Source: Chromatiaceae bacterium (GTDB lineage: Bacteria > Pseudomonadota > Gammaproteobacteria > Chromatiales > Chromatiaceae). Taken from it: a DNA stretch of 64,000 nucleotides. Each line of letters opens with the position of its first letter. Within the stretch, counting starts at the first letter, position 1. The notes below the pieces were generated by a model. That model worked only from the letters and a program-made list of their open reading frames with translations. It made no database searches and was not told the DNA's origin. The stretch covers positions 124,001-188,000 of the forward strand of contig JACKML010000001.1 of the NCBI GenBank assembly GCA_024235415.1, read 5' to 3'. The position numbers and the translations under genes are program-made. Below, in pieces: positions 44,953 through 53,844 of this stretch.

Positions 44953-45924
44953 ATGCGAAATACTCTGGAAAAACTGACGCCGTCGGCATTCCCGCAGATC
45001 CATCGCGGCCGATTGCATACGCTGCAGGTCAACCTCGGTTACCGCTGTAACCAACAGTGCCTGCACTGTCACGTGGCCGCGGGGCCGAACCGACCAGAGA
45101 CCATGTCCGCCGAGATCGCCGACCTGGTGATTGAAACCCTGCGGACACGGTGCTTCGTGTCCCTCGACCTGACCGGCGGCGCACCGGAGCTGAACGCACA
45201 GTTCAGGCGCCTGGTGACTGCCGCGCGGACCCTGGACATTGACGTGATTGATCGCTGCAATCTGACGGTCCTGCAGGAACCCGGGCAGGAGGACCTCGCG
45301 GAATTCCTTGCCGCCAACAGGGTCGAGGTGGTTGCGTCGCTTCCGTGTTACCTCGAGGACAACGTCAATCGGCAGCGTGGCAAGGGGGTGTTCGATCGCA
45401 GCATCGCCGCACTCCGGTCGCTCAATGCCCTTGGCTATGGCGACCCCGCGGGAGACCTGTACCTCAACCTCGTCTACAACCCGCAGGGGCCGGTCCTGCC
45501 GCCGCCACAATCCAGCCTGGAAAGCGACTATCGCAGGGTACTCGGAGACGGTCACGGCGTCCGCTTCAATCAGCTGCTGGCGCTGGCGAACCTGCCGATC
45601 CAGCGTTTTGGCAGCACCCTGCTGTCGCACGGCCAGTTCGACGACTATGTCAGCCTGCTCAAGCAGGCGCACCGCGACGAGAACCTCGACCAGGTGATGT
45701 GCCGTTCGCTGCTGTCGGTCGACTGGCAGGGCTACCTGTATGACTGCGACTTCAACCAGATGCTGGGCCTGGGCCTGCAGCAGACAGACAAGCCACGCCC
45801 GCATCTGCGAGACCTTCCACGACTCGCCCTGGCCGGCAATCCGATCGTGGTCGCGGATCACTGCTACGGCTGCACCGCCGGACAGGGCTCAAGCTGCGGT
45901 GGAGCGCTGCAGGATGCAGGCTGA
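44953..45924 (+). CDS. arsS: Arsenosugar-type radical SAM protein ArsS
   Basis: The 323-residue protein has the radical SAM cysteine motif CNQQCLHC (Cys32, 36, 39) and the C-terminal DUF3641 segment with CDFNQMLG and CYGCTAGQGSSCGG. This is the ArsS family, which acts in arsenosugar biosynthesis; members are also called selenodomain-associated. It is the first gene of a five-gene + strand cluster and overlaps the next gene by 11 bases. The partner methyltransferase arsM is not in the window. Whether this cluster really handles arsenic is an inference from family naming. Confidence 0.9.
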   Translation: MRNTLEKLTPSAFPQIHRGRLHTLQVNLGYRCNQQCLHCHVAAGPNRPETMSAEIADLVIETLRTRCFVSLDLTGGAPELNAQFRRLVTAARTLDIDVIDRCNLTVLQEPGQEDLAEFLAANRVEVVASLPCYLEDNVNRQRGKGVFDRSIAALRSLNALGYGDPAGDLYLNLVYNPQGPVLPPPQSSLESDYRRVLGDGHGVRFNQLLALANLPIQRFGSTLLSHGQFDDYVSLLKQAHRDENLDQVMCRSLLSVDWQGYLYDCDFNQMLGLGLQQTDKPRPHLRDLPRLALAGNPIVVADHCYGCTAGQGSSCGGALQDAG

Positions 45925-46603
45925 CCCGCGACTCTCGGTCATCGTCCCGACACTCGACGAGGCATCGTGCGTTGCCGGGCTGCTCGGCGACCTCGCGCCG
46001 CTGCGCGCATCGGGTCATGAACTGATCGTGATCGACGGTGGCAGCACCGACAATACGGTCGGTATCGCTGCGCCATTGGTCGATCGCGTGATCAGCGCCG
46101 AACGTGGACGGGCCCTACAGATGAACGCCGGGGCCCATGTCGCGACCGGCGATATCCTGTGGTTCCTGCACGCCGATACACGGGTCGCAGCCGACGCCGC
46201 GCAACGACTGATCGACGCGTGTGCGAACGACCATGCCGTATGGGGCCGCTTCGACGTGAGCCTGGCGGGGGCAACACCTCTGTTGCGTGTCGTGGCGGCA
46301 ATGATGAATCTGCGCTCACGGCTGACCGGCGTGGCCACCGGCGACCAGGGCATTTTCGTCGCTCGCGAACAATTTTTGGCCGGCGGCGGTTTCCCGGCGA
46401 TCCCATTGATGGAGGACATCGCCCTGAGCAAGATCCTGCGTCGCCTGGCCCGGCCCGCCTGTATCCGGCATCCCCGCCTGCAGACGTCGGGCAGGCGGTG
46501 GGAAAAGCACGGAGTCATCCGGACCATCCTGCTGATGTGGCGGCTACGCCTGGCCTACGCCCTCGGCACGCCACCGCAGAAACTGGCCAGGCGCTACCCG
46601 TGA
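45914..46603 (+). CDS. Glycosyltransferase family 2, TIGR04283-type
   Basis: The 229-residue protein is a GT-A fold transferase starting with LSVIVPTLDEA, with the VIDGGSTDNT and LHADTRV motifs that bind nucleotide sugar and metal. The subfamily travels with ArsS. It overlaps arsS by 11 bases and is translationally coupled to the next gene by a GTGA overlap. The ATG at 45914 is chosen because it starts directly before the first beta strand. The sugar transferred is not known. Confidence 0.9.
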   Translation: MQADPRLSVIVPTLDEASCVAGLLGDLAPLRASGHELIVIDGGSTDNTVGIAAPLVDRVISAERGRALQMNAGAHVATGDILWFLHADTRVAADAAQRLIDACANDHAVWGRFDVSLAGATPLLRVVAAMMNLRSRLTGVATGDQGIFVAREQFLAGGGFPAIPLMEDIALSKILRRLARPACIRHPRLQTSGRRWEKHGVIRTILLMWRLRLAYALGTPPQKLARRYP

Positions 46604-47265
46604 CCGCGCCGCGGCCAAGACGACATCTCCTGGTATTCGCCCGCGATGCCGCCCAGGGGCCGGTGAAAACCCGCCTGGCCCCCGCAGTCGGCATGGCCGG
46701 CGCCACCGCGGTGTACCAACGCATGCTGTGCGATACCCTGGCCACGGCCAGCACGGTAACAGCGCAAACCCTCACCCTGTGGATCGACCATCCCGTACCG
46801 TCGGCACCCTTGCGCGCGCTCGCCGGTCGTTTCGCGATGCCGATCGGGATTCAGTCCGGGCCGGATCTCGGCGCGCGCATGTACCGCGCCCTTGCATCTG
46901 CGCTCGGGTCCACACCCGGCGGCGGCGATTGCGCGGTACTGATCGGCAGTGACTGCCCGGAGTACGACGCACCGTATCTTGAATCGGCATTCGCCGCGCT
47001 CGACACCCACGACGCCGTGCTCGGTCCGGCCGCCGATGGCGGCTATGTGCTGATCGGCCTCCGCCGCGCGGTGCCCGTGATTTTCGACGGGGTGGCCTGG
47101 GGCACCGACCAGGTCCTGCAGGCCACCCGTCAACGTCTGCGCACCCTTGGTTGGAGTTGGTATGAACTGCAGACACGTCGGGATGTCGACGAGCCCCGCG
47201 ATCTGCAGCACTTCCCGCACCTGGCCGCCGTGGCCGATGTGAACCGGCGTTGCCTATCCGACTGA
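46600..47265 (+). CDS. TIGR04282-type nucleotidyl/glycosyl transferase (CofC-like fold)
   Basis: The 221-residue protein has a GT-A-like nucleotidyltransferase fold: LLVFARDAAQGPVKTRLAP at the start, VLIGSDCPEYDAPYL in the middle and LGPAADGGYVLIGL, as in the family named arsenosugar or selenodomain-associated transferase 1. It starts with GTG overlapping the previous stop codon (GTGA), so the two are coupled. The substrate is unknown; it may make an activated sugar used by its neighbour. Confidence 0.88.
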   Translation: MTAPRPRRHLLVFARDAAQGPVKTRLAPAVGMAGATAVYQRMLCDTLATASTVTAQTLTLWIDHPVPSAPLRALAGRFAMPIGIQSGPDLGARMYRALASALGSTPGGGDCAVLIGSDCPEYDAPYLESAFAALDTHDAVLGPAADGGYVLIGLRRAVPVIFDGVAWGTDQVLQATRQRLRTLGWSWYELQTRRDVDEPRDLQHFPHLAAVADVNRRCLSD

Positions 47266-47356
47266 TACCGGACCTTCCGGTCACGGTTTGCGGGTTAAAC
47301 TGCGTCGCAACCACGCTGATTCCGTCGACACCGACGCACAACCCTGGGACCTTGTC

Positions 47357-47587
47357 TTGAACTGGATCGATCGCCAACCCATCGCCCTGTTTCTCATCGC
47401 CGCCCTGACCCTCGGTCTCGCACCCTTCGTGCCCGAACCACACGTCTGGGAAAAACTCAAAATGCTGGCATCCGGAGAACTCACTCGTCCGCTCGACATC
47501 TTCGACCTGTTGCTGCACGCGGCACCCTGGGCCCTGCTGGCGCTGAAACTGCAGCGCCACCGTGCACAAAGTGGCAGCGCCGGGTGA
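47357..47587 (+). CDS. Small membrane protein of the arsS cluster
   Basis: The roughly 76-residue protein has two hydrophobic stretches (PIALFLIAALTLGLAPFVP and LLLHAAPWALLALKL) around a conserved-looking PHVWEKLKMLASGELTRPLDIFDLL segment. Small proteins of this shape occur near arsS-type genes and are sometimes labelled RND transporter without good reason. The start codon is uncertain: TTG 47357 fits the topology, while an in-frame TTG at 47288 would add 23 residues. It is coupled to the next gene by a GTGA overlap. Confidence 0.6.
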   Translation: MNWIDRQPIALFLIAALTLGLAPFVPEPHVWEKLKMLASGELTRPLDIFDLLLHAAPWALLALKLQRHRAQSGSAG

Positions 47588-47982
47588 CCACCCGTCGGTC
47601 GTTGCTGTTCGTCTACAACGCAGACAGCGGTATGTTCAACACGCTGGCCGACATCGGCCACAAGCTGTTTTCGCCACAGACCTATGAATGCGCCCTGTGT
47701 GCGCTTACCCACGGCTATTTTCGCGAACGCGATCAGTGGCGCGACTTCGTCGAATCGTTGGACTGCGAATGCCGGTTTCTGCACCGTGATCAATTCACCG
47801 CGCTATACCCGCAGTTATCGTCACCCCTGCCAGCTGTGTTCACGCTGGATGGGGATCAGCCCACATGCTGCGCCGATGCCGACAGCATCGCTGCCTGCAG
47901 CGACTTGTCCGCACTGCAGCAAATGCTGCGCGACCGCTGCTGCCACGCCGCTGAGGGTGGAAAGGCGCCGGCTGGCACGTGA
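47584..47982 (+). CDS. Unknown Cys-rich small protein of the arsS cluster
   Basis: The 132-residue protein begins with a GTG start overlapping the previous stop. It reads SLLFVYNADSGMFNTLADIGHKLF, followed by a conserved-looking CALCALTHG and several further cysteines (near CEC, CC and CC). I know similar proteins only as uncharacterised neighbours of arsS clusters. The cysteines could bind a metal or metalloid, but that is a guess. No signal peptide or membrane segment was seen. Confidence 0.7.
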   Translation: MTTRRSLLFVYNADSGMFNTLADIGHKLFSPQTYECALCALTHGYFRERDQWRDFVESLDCECRFLHRDQFTALYPQLSSPLPAVFTLDGDQPTCCADADSIAACSDLSALQQMLRDRCCHAAEGGKAPAGT

Positions 47983-48250
47983 CTTGAAAGCGCATTCTGC
48001 AGTTAATAACTAAAATTAACTTATACTTTTAACACATTGTGTTTCATCACGTTTTATACACTTCTACCCATTTCTAGATACGACAACTCTCCTTGCGACA
48101 GCTCGACACAGGCACGAACCAGGGACCCTGGTTGTTCCTGCCCCCTCCGCGTGAACCGCATCGCGCCACCGGTACCAGACTGGCGTTAAACTGCTACCGC
48201 CACATCCAAGACATCGCGCAGACCGTAAACCAGAACAAGGAATTCGTGCC
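47983..48250. other. Intergenic region before the co-polymerase gene
   Basis: This 268-base spacer includes an AT-rich stretch (47997-48065) with the promoter candidate at 48029-48058. No other feature was recognised. Confidence 0.4.
48029..48058 (+). promoter_or_regulatory. Candidate promoter of the co-polymerase gene
   Basis: TTAACA (48029-48034) and TTTATA (48053-48058) are 18 bases apart in an AT-rich stretch. The leader to GTG 48251 would be about 190 bases. Confidence 0.4.
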
Positions 48251-50203
48251 GTGAGTACGCGACAGCTTCCCAGTGTTGAATTAATCCAGGGCACCCCGCA
48301 GTCACCACCCATGGTTACCGGGCGCAGCCAACGCTGGAAGGTGTTTTTCAGTGTCCTTGTTCTGGCGCTGGCCGTCGGGCTTGCCATCGTCTACGGCCGC
48401 TCGCCGGTCTACCGCGCTGTCGCCTCGGTACTGACGGTGAAGCCCAAGGCGGTCGACGCGCGCAGCGCCGAGGCCGATACCGAGCACGTGGCGATCCAGG
48501 GCCGCCTGCTGATGGGCGAGGATCTGCTGAGCCGCCTGTCGCGGCGCCTGGCCGCCGAAGGGGACGACACAACCGGCATGGACCAGCTGCGCAGTGTGCT
48601 GGCGGTAGTACCGGTGCCCGAGACAAACCTTCTCGAATTGCGCGCCGAAGGCGAGCATCCCGAGCGACTGCAGCAACTGGTGAACCGTTGGGCCGAGTCC
48701 TACGAGGAATTCCGTGCCGAGGAGATCGAGGCCGCGAGCGGCCGCACCACGGCCGAACTGGAAGACCAGCAGGTGCAGCTGCAGGCACGTATCGATGCCG
48801 CCCGGGCCGAGCTGCAATCGTTTCGCGAGGCCAACGACATCGTAAGCCTGGAACGGGGCGAGAACAGCAGCCTCGCCAAGCTCAAGGGCCTGAATGACTC
48901 GCTGAACAAGGCACAAGAGACACTGATCGCCGCCCGCGCCCGCAAGACCGCGATCGACGAGGCGATCGCGCGCGGCGAAACGGTGGTCCCGAGCGAGCAG
49001 AAGGCGGAGATCGCCAAACTGCAGCTCGGCGTGCAGCGCGGACAGATCCGCCTCGCGGAACTGCGGCAACGCTATACACAGGTCTACATCGACCGCGATC
49101 CGGTACTCAAGAGCCTGCCCGGCGAACTGCGCGCGATGCAGGACGAACTCGCGCATGCGATACGGCTCGCGCGCACGACGGTCAGCGACGAGGCGCAGCA
49201 GGCAGTCGAGGCAGCGCTCGTGTCGGTCGCGGCACTGGAGCAGCAACTCGTCGACCACCAACGCGATGTGCAGCTGTTCAACGACCGTTTCAAGGAATTC
49301 AAGGCGCTGGAGGAAAACCTCACCCGGCTCGACACGCTGCATGCCGATAACCAACAGCGGCTGGCGCAGATCCAGGTCAGCAACTTCAAAAAATACCCGC
49401 CGATCCAGGTCGTCGAGTGGGCGCGCATCCCGGCCGCCCCGATCTATCCCGATTACGATCGTGACCTGCTGATCGCAATCGCCGCCGCGCTTGGACTGGC
49501 ACTGTTCGTGACCTGGCTCGTGGAATACCTTTCCGGTCAAGCCGCGTCACCAAGCGGCACCCCGTATCTCGGCGTACGGATCCACCACACCGATCAGTTG
49601 CAAGGTCCGCAGACGGGCGACAGCCGACTGATCGATCACCCGGGAAGCCAGCCGGATGCGCTCGCGGCGCCGCCGCCAAACCTGCCGGTATTGCCGCGGG
49701 AACTCGCGGTCGCAGAGGTCAGTGCCCTGATGGGCGCCATCGAGCCGACGACCGCCGCCTACGCGACACTGCTGCTGTCCGGGGTGTCACCTTACGAACT
49801 GCCGTTGCTGCATGCCGGCTGCTTCAACGACGACCAACGACAGATCAGCGTCCCGGGCGCCGGCCGTCGTGAGGTCGTGATCAGCGCCCGTGCCTGGCAA
49901 CGGCTGCAGGACATACTCGGCAACCTGGACGAGGCGCGCATGAGCCTGCCCGTTGCGGAGATCGATAGCCACCTGCGCGCCGGCGCCCAAGGCGCACGAC
50001 TCGCCGACCCGGGGAGCATCAACGCCCTCGCCCTGTGGCACACCTATGTCGTGTTCCTGATTCGTCAGGGTGTCGATGCATCGGCATTGGCCCAACGCGT
50101 CGGCGCCGTGCCACCCGAGGTACTTGCAACCCTGATGCACTATGCGCCGCCGGACGGCAACCGCCCGCCGGGCAGCATCGAATTCACCCACCCCGCCCTG
50201 TGA
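48251..50203 (+). CDS. Wzz/GumC-like polysaccharide co-polymerase fused to a degenerate tyrosine-recombinase-like domain
   Basis: The 650-residue protein has a membrane helix at about 30-48, a long periplasmic coiled coil (about 150-390) and a second helix at about 404-425, the layout of chain-length determinants. The expected proline-rich segment precedes helix two (YPPIQVVEWARIPAAPIYPDY). After about residue 475 comes a cytoplasmic domain whose flow matches tyrosine recombinases: LAVAEVSALMGAI, then LLLSGVSPYELPLL, ISVPGAGRREVVI, LWHTYVVFLIRQGVDASALAQRVG and LMHYAP. The usual catalytic Arg positions are Ser513 and Trp596, so activity looks lost. GTG start, AAGGA upstream. The co-polymerase part is sure; the fold of the tail is inferred by eye. 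Confidence 0.8.
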   Translation: MSTRQLPSVELIQGTPQSPPMVTGRSQRWKVFFSVLVLALAVGLAIVYGRSPVYRAVASVLTVKPKAVDARSAEADTEHVAIQGRLLMGEDLLSRLSRRLAAEGDDTTGMDQLRSVLAVVPVPETNLLELRAEGEHPERLQQLVNRWAESYEEFRAEEIEAASGRTTAELEDQQVQLQARIDAARAELQSFREANDIVSLERGENSSLAKLKGLNDSLNKAQETLIAARARKTAIDEAIARGETVVPSEQKAEIAKLQLGVQRGQIRLAELRQRYTQVYIDRDPVLKSLPGELRAMQDELAHAIRLARTTVSDEAQQAVEAALVSVAALEQQLVDHQRDVQLFNDRFKEFKALEENLTRLDTLHADNQQRLAQIQVSNFKKYPPIQVVEWARIPAAPIYPDYDRDLLIAIAAALGLALFVTWLVEYLSGQAASPSGTPYLGVRIHHTDQLQGPQTGDSRLIDHPGSQPDALAAPPPNLPVLPRELAVAEVSALMGAIEPTTAAYATLLLSGVSPYELPLLHAGCFNDDQRQISVPGAGRREVVISARAWQRLQDILGNLDEARMSLPVAEIDSHLRAGAQGARLADPGSINALALWHTYVVFLIRQGVDASALAQRVGAVPPEVLATLMHYAPPDGNRPPGSIEFTHPAL

Positions 50204-50219
50204 CCCGCGGCGACAGCCC

Positions 50220-51914
50220 TCACGCGCCGACTGCCAATACCAGCCGCAACACGCTGAATTCTGCCGGACGCAGCAGGGCCACGCCGACCTCGACGAGCAG
50301 TCGCGACTGTTCGATATCGTGCGCGCTCATGGTGTCATCCCCGCAGCGGACGAAAAACGCCTGCGACAACTTGCCGCCGTGCAGCGCCCCGGCACGCCAC
50401 TGCGCAATCAGGAAAGCCTCAAGCTGCTGGCGCACCGCCTCCCACAGCGGCTCGTCGTTCGGCTCGAACACCACCCAACGAAGCCCCTGTGTGATCGATA
50501 CCTGCAACTGGTCCATGTAGCGACGGGTTGCAACGTAGCGCCATTCCGGATCGGCCGTCAGGGTCCTGGCGCCCCATACCACGCAGCCACGCCCGGCGAA
50601 CTCGCGCAGGCAGTTCACGCCCGCGGGGTTGAGCATCTCCAATGCAGCACCGTCCACCGCCCGCGCCAACCCACCGGCCGAACGTAACGACAGGTTGGCC
50701 GGCGCCTTCCACACGCCGTATTCCGCATCGCTGCGCGCATAAAGCCCGCACAGGAATCCGGATGGAGGCAGATTCAATTCAGGGGTGCCGGCTGCCCGCA
50801 CCCAGGGGTAGTAGGTGACCGCGCGCGCCGACTGCCAGCGCGCACTTGCGGCCCTGGCATCGACCGGGCCCAGGGCCGGCGCCAGGTCGAGCACTGCCAG
50901 GCGAAACGCTCCGGGTACGGCCGTGCATGCGAGCAACGCGTCGGCGATGGCTTCGCCGTCGCCGAATACCGAACTACCGGGTGCGGCAATCAGCGACACA
51001 TCGGCCGGCACGGCCCTCAACGGCTTCGCATACGCTGTGCCGGCTGGCGGCGCCCCGTCACTGCCACCGCTCAGTTGCACCCGGCGAACAAGTCGCCCGG
51101 ACGGGTCCGCGGCGATGCCGGCAAAGATCGCCGCATGCGCACCGCCCGCATCGAGCCGTGTACCAGTCCTCAACGCAAACGGCTGCGTCAACCTGGCCTC
51201 GCGGCCGGCCGGCTTCTCGGCCAACACCCGCCCGACCCAATCGGGATGCCGGCGATCGAACGCCAACCCCGGGTACTCGAAGCGTTCACCGTCGGCGTCG
51301 ACAAATGAAGCATCCATGGTGACCAGCGACGGCCGAAATTCCAGCAGTTCGCGGGTTTTCAGCGACACCGAATTGCCTCTTGGCACGCGCTGCCAACGCT
51401 TCTTCTCCTTCACGAACCACGCCAGGCCATCGGCGCTAACGGCGAGACTGCCGGTCGCGGCCCCGGCCAGGGCCGCCGCATCTGCGACCCGCCGCACCTC
51501 GGTGAACCTGGCCTCTGCATTCCCCAAGTCACCCCTGAAACGTGCCACACAGCTCAATGACAGCGACTTGTCCGTTCCACGCGCGGTCAACCTGAACCTT
51601 GCCTTGCGGGCACCGGCGCCCGTCACGCGAGCCACATACAGCTGTCGACCGCCTTCGGCGAAGAACGCACGCACCGCGTGTGCGATGTAGTTGACGTTGA
51701 CAGCCCGAGGCGCCGCTGGGCCGAAGTCAAGATCGGCCGCACTGCCGTACCAGCGCTCGAAATCCGTGTACTGCGTGATCTGTAGCGCCTTGTTCCTGCG
51801 GCCGCGCCGTGTCGGTCCGACAAACAACGCGGCACCCACATCGACCGGCCGTATCACCTGATCACGTGATACCAGCTCTTTGGCATAGCTTCCGGGCACA
51901 CTGTATTCCGGCAA
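50220..51914 (-). CDS. Orphan phage-type contractile tail sheath protein
   Basis: The 564-residue protein matches contractile tail sheath proteins: N-terminal LPEYSVPGSYAKEL, a middle domain with SADGLAWF-like insertions, and the conserved C-terminal VVFEPNDEPLW, AFLIAQWRAGALHG, AFFVRCGDDTMSAHDI and LLRPAEFSVL. Sheath proteins form the contracting tube of phage tails and extracellular injection systems. The start is TTG 51914, with GGAGG five bases before it; the open frame upstream lacks sheath similarity. No tube, baseplate, spike or ATPase genes are nearby, so it is an orphan. It converges on the co-polymerase gene, ending 16 bases away. Confidence 0.85.
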   Translation of the reverse strand: MPEYSVPGSYAKELVSRDQVIRPVDVGAALFVGPTRRGRRNKALQITQYTDFERWYGSAADLDFGPAAPRAVNVNYIAHAVRAFFAEGGRQLYVARVTGAGARKARFRLTARGTDKSLSLSCVARFRGDLGNAEARFTEVRRVADAAALAGAATGSLAVSADGLAWFVKEKKRWQRVPRGNSVSLKTRELLEFRPSLVTMDASFVDADGERFEYPGLAFDRRHPDWVGRVLAEKPAGREARLTQPFALRTGTRLDAGGAHAAIFAGIAADPSGRLVRRVQLSGGSDGAPPAGTAYAKPLRAVPADVSLIAAPGSSVFGDGEAIADALLACTAVPGAFRLAVLDLAPALGPVDARAASARWQSARAVTYYPWVRAAGTPELNLPPSGFLCGLYARSDAEYGVWKAPANLSLRSAGGLARAVDGAALEMLNPAGVNCLREFAGRGCVVWGARTLTADPEWRYVATRRYMDQLQVSITQGLRWVVFEPNDEPLWEAVRQQLEAFLIAQWRAGALHGGKLSQAFFVRCGDDTMSAHDIEQSRLLVEVGVALLRPAEFSVLRLVLAVGA

Positions 51915-52125
51915 TTGAACCTCCCTGCGGGCGCCACCATGGCCCACCGTCTGTGCATCGATTATGGTCGATGATCGTCCGTTGGCGCTGCATTGTGCCG
52001 ATACAGTCACAGTCCGATGGCTTCCAACACAGCGTTGGCCTGCGGGTGTTCGGGTGCTTTCTCGGGTTGACGGGGCAGGTATCGTTTCGGAGACTGCAAC
52101 CAATACCGCAATCCGCACAGCAGAC

Positions 52126-53307
52126 ATGCAAGCCGAGATGACAGCAACCGCAACCACAGGGGAATCATCCTCGCGACAACCCTACGGCCTGGTATTCAGC
52201 CTGCTGGTACTGTTGATCTTCGTCGAGACGATGACGGTGTTTGCGGTCCTGGCGTCACAACGCATGACGACCGAGAGGGCGCTGCAGCAATACACCAACG
52301 AACTGCTCAGGGACGTAGTCGACGAGACCCGCGAAAATGCCGCCGGCTACCTGAGACAGGCGCGGGACAGCGTCCTGCTGACCACGGGTGTCATGGAGGC
52401 CGGGCTGCTGTCAGCGGATGAACCCGCGCCGCTCGAACGCTACTTACTCGAACAGCTGCGGATCATCCCGCAGATCGACGCCCTGTACTTCGGTGACACC
52501 ACGGGGCGATTCGTATTCAGCAAACGCAACAGCAACGATTCCAGGAGCCCCTACCTGAGCAAGATCGTCCAGCCATCCCTCGAACCGGAGCAACGCGTCA
52601 CCCTGATCCATCGTGGCCACGACTTCACCGAGACCGCGAAGAGCAACGATCCCGACGACACGTTCGATCCGCGACTGCGGCCGTGGTTCAACATGGCGCG
52701 CGCGGAGAAACGCGAGATATGGACAGACCCGTACATCTTCTACACATCGCGTCGTCCCGGACTCACCGTAGCGGCTGCGATACGCGGTGACGACGCCAAG
52801 ATACTCGGCGTCGTCGGCGCTGACATCGAACTGTCCGCACTGACGGATTTCCTGCGTCAGCAACGTATCGGCGCTACGGGCGCGGCTTTCGTCATGCACA
52901 GCAACGGCGACGTGCTGGCGCATTCTGATGCCACCGGCCTGGCGCAACTCGACGAGTCGGGAGCTGTGCGTCTGAAGAAACTCGCCGATCTCGACGTCGT
53001 GACCGCCCTTGCTGGCGCCCGCCTGGACGCACGCTACCCCGACCTGGGTGCATTGCAACACACCTTTCACGACCGATTCATGATCGGTGAACAACGCTAC
53101 CTCAGCATGTTCATGCCACTGCTGACACAGGGCGGCGACCAGTGGGTGATGGGTGTCTACGCCCCCGAAGACGAGTTGGCACAAAAAATCCGCAAGGGAC
53201 AGCGCGAAAGTATCTTTCTGGGCGCTGCGGTCAGCGTGCTGGTAATGACGGCCGCCATCCTGATCGGCCTTATCGCGTTGCGTCCTTCGCGGGCACGGCA
53301 ACGCTGA
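52126..53307 (+). CDS. Cache-domain membrane protein lacking an output domain
   Basis: The roughly 393-residue protein has a membrane helix (about 24-44), a periplasmic double Cache domain (LYFGDTTGRFVFSKRN, then DPRLRPWFNMA, then ADIELSALTDFL) and a second helix at about 365-388. It ends in a short basic tail. Cache proteins normally carry HAMP, kinase, GGDEF or methyl-accepting domains after that helix; none is present. The start is ATG 52126 or 52138. It is divergent from the sheath gene. It may be a truncated receptor or one that signals through a partner. Confidence 0.8.
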   Translation: MQAEMTATATTGESSSRQPYGLVFSLLVLLIFVETMTVFAVLASQRMTTERALQQYTNELLRDVVDETRENAAGYLRQARDSVLLTTGVMEAGLLSADEPAPLERYLLEQLRIIPQIDALYFGDTTGRFVFSKRNSNDSRSPYLSKIVQPSLEPEQRVTLIHRGHDFTETAKSNDPDDTFDPRLRPWFNMARAEKREIWTDPYIFYTSRRPGLTVAAAIRGDDAKILGVVGADIELSALTDFLRQQRIGATGAAFVMHSNGDVLAHSDATGLAQLDESGAVRLKKLADLDVVTALAGARLDARYPDLGALQHTFHDRFMIGEQRYLSMFMPLLTQGGDQWVMGVYAPEDELAQKIRKGQRESIFLGAAVSVLVMTAAILIGLIALRPSRARQR

Positions 53308-53367
53308 CGCCGTGTTGGAATCGCCGAGGGGCCCGGCCCCTACTCCGAATAGTTAACGCGTGGCGCA

Positions 53368-53772
53368 CTATTCGTCGCGTTTGAGCAACGACTCCAGTCC
53401 TTCGAACGGCCGATGGGTAACCTGCTTCGAGTCTCCACCGGCATCGGCCTTGCCTCCGCGCGCCATGTGTTCCTCGTAGCGCTGGTGCTCATTGTCGTGA
53501 CAATACAGACACAACAATTCCCAGTTGCTGCCATCGGCCGGGTTGTTGTCATGGTTGTGATCACGATGATGCACCGTGAGTTCACGCACATTGGTGTGGG
53601 TAAAGCTGCGCCCACAACGCCCGCACACCCAGGGATAGAGCTTCAGCGCCCGTTCCCGGTAACCCTTCTCGCGCTCGTCACGGGCGCGCCGTGCCTCGGC
53701 CACGACACGATCGAGTCTGTCATTCCGAGGTCCGCTACCTTGCGGACCACCCGGCGGCTTCCGTGTTGACAT
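53368..53772 (-). CDS. yajD: YajD-type HNH nuclease
   Basis: The 134-residue protein has two zinc-binding CxxC pairs (CGRCG and CLYCH) around an HNH motif, LTVHHRDHNHDNNPADGSNW, which matches YajD of E. coli in full. It may nick DNA; no biological role is established. A charged N-terminal tail rich in Arg and Lys precedes the domain. It is a single gene on the minus strand. Confidence 0.9.
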   Translation of the reverse strand: MSTRKPPGGPQGSGPRNDRLDRVVAEARRARDEREKGYRERALKLYPWVCGRCGRSFTHTNVRELTVHHRDHNHDNNPADGSNWELLCLYCHDNEHQRYEEHMARGGKADAGGDSKQVTHRPFEGLESLLKRDE

Positions 53773-53844
53773 CGCGCAGCACTCCCGTCACATGACGTTT
53801 CTCAGTTTAGTACCGATCAACAGTGGCCGGTCGCACAGACTGCC

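Noticed and set aside
48251..53307. A complete extracellular contractile injection system
   Set aside because: Only a sheath gene is present. No tube, baseplate, spike or ATPase genes were found, so a working injection system is not claimed.
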